Origin: Dipylidium caninum
Lineage: Eukaryota; Platyhelminthes; Cestoda; Cyclophyllidea; Dipylidiidae
DNA: 64,000 bases
Assembly (NCBI GenBank): GCA_017562135.1
Contig: QEYB01000368.1
Coordinates: forward strand, 1,178,001-1,242,000
Reading direction: 5' to 3'
This document shows, piece after piece, positions 63,810-64,000 of the stretch (position 1 is the first letter of the stretch; each line of letters opens with the position of its first letter). The position numbers and the translations under genes are program-made. The notes under the pieces are model-generated. The model was not told the DNA's origin, made no database searches, and worked only from the letters and a program-made list of their open reading frames with translations.

Positions 63810-64000
63810 CTATAGATAGACGGAAAGAGAAAAGGATCAAAGCACTACTTCATCCAAAAAAGATAGCAGCTCAGACAAAAGAGCCAGTACAGTACAAAAC
63901 AAAAAATGAGATGCTTAGTAATTTGAAGGACACTATCAGATAGCAAGATTTTATTTGTTAATTTAGAATACTGAAACCAATCAGTATTGGCAAATTCGGT

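Noticed and set aside
1..64000. tRNA, rRNA, CRISPR arrays and bacterial operon features
   Set aside because: None was seen; split genes and animal protein families make a prokaryotic reading untenable.

Overview
The window is eukaryotic. Protein-coding genes are split into short exons by GT-AG introns of about 30 bp to 2 kb, and exon phases join cleanly. The recognisable proteins are animal ones: a Bora cell-cycle protein, a CLIP-170 microtubule plus-end protein, a polypeptide GalNAc-transferase, a C2H2 zinc-finger regulator, and an animal mariner transposon. Strong sequence divergence, very short introns and compact genes next to long gene-poor stretches best fit a flatworm, perhaps a tapeworm. 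That lineage call is inference; no diagnostic rRNA or spliced-leader sequence was seen.

Layout. 1-3.7 kb: GC-rich, no gene supported. 3.73-4.71 kb (minus): three-finger C2H2 protein with CtBP-type motifs, and a promoter with a CArG/TATA element and CCAAT boxes at 4.85-5.0 kb. 5-14 kb: gene-poor, GC-rich then AT-rich. 14.09-17.31 kb (plus): complete seven-exon BORA gene (469 aa). 17.3-23.4 kb: GC-rich, no gene supported. 23.38-25.10 kb (minus): complete three-exon GalNAc-transferase that ends before the usual lectin domain (437 aa). 26.03 to about 31.1 kb (minus): C-terminal part, at least 900 aa, of a helical protein I do not recognise. 35.14-35.59 kb (minus): small two-membrane-segment protein resembling the CD225/dispanin family. 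42.4-44.4 kb (minus): probable unrecognised gene, model incomplete. 51.38-63.81 kb (minus): twelve 3' exons of a CLIP-170 homologue (coiled coil, two zinc knuckles, C-terminal ETF); its CAP-Gly half lies beyond the window. One CLIP intron carries a 1,270-bp dead mariner (61,120-62,389) with intact ends, a TA target duplication and an internal triplet repeat.

The genes do not form one pathway. BORA (Aurora A/Plk1 activation) and CLIP-170 (microtubule plus ends, dynactin/LIS1) both serve mitosis or the cytoskeleton, but their proximity is probably incidental. All gene calls except BORA are on the minus strand. Base composition alternates between GC-rich gene-poor blocks and AT-rich blocks holding most long gene bodies.
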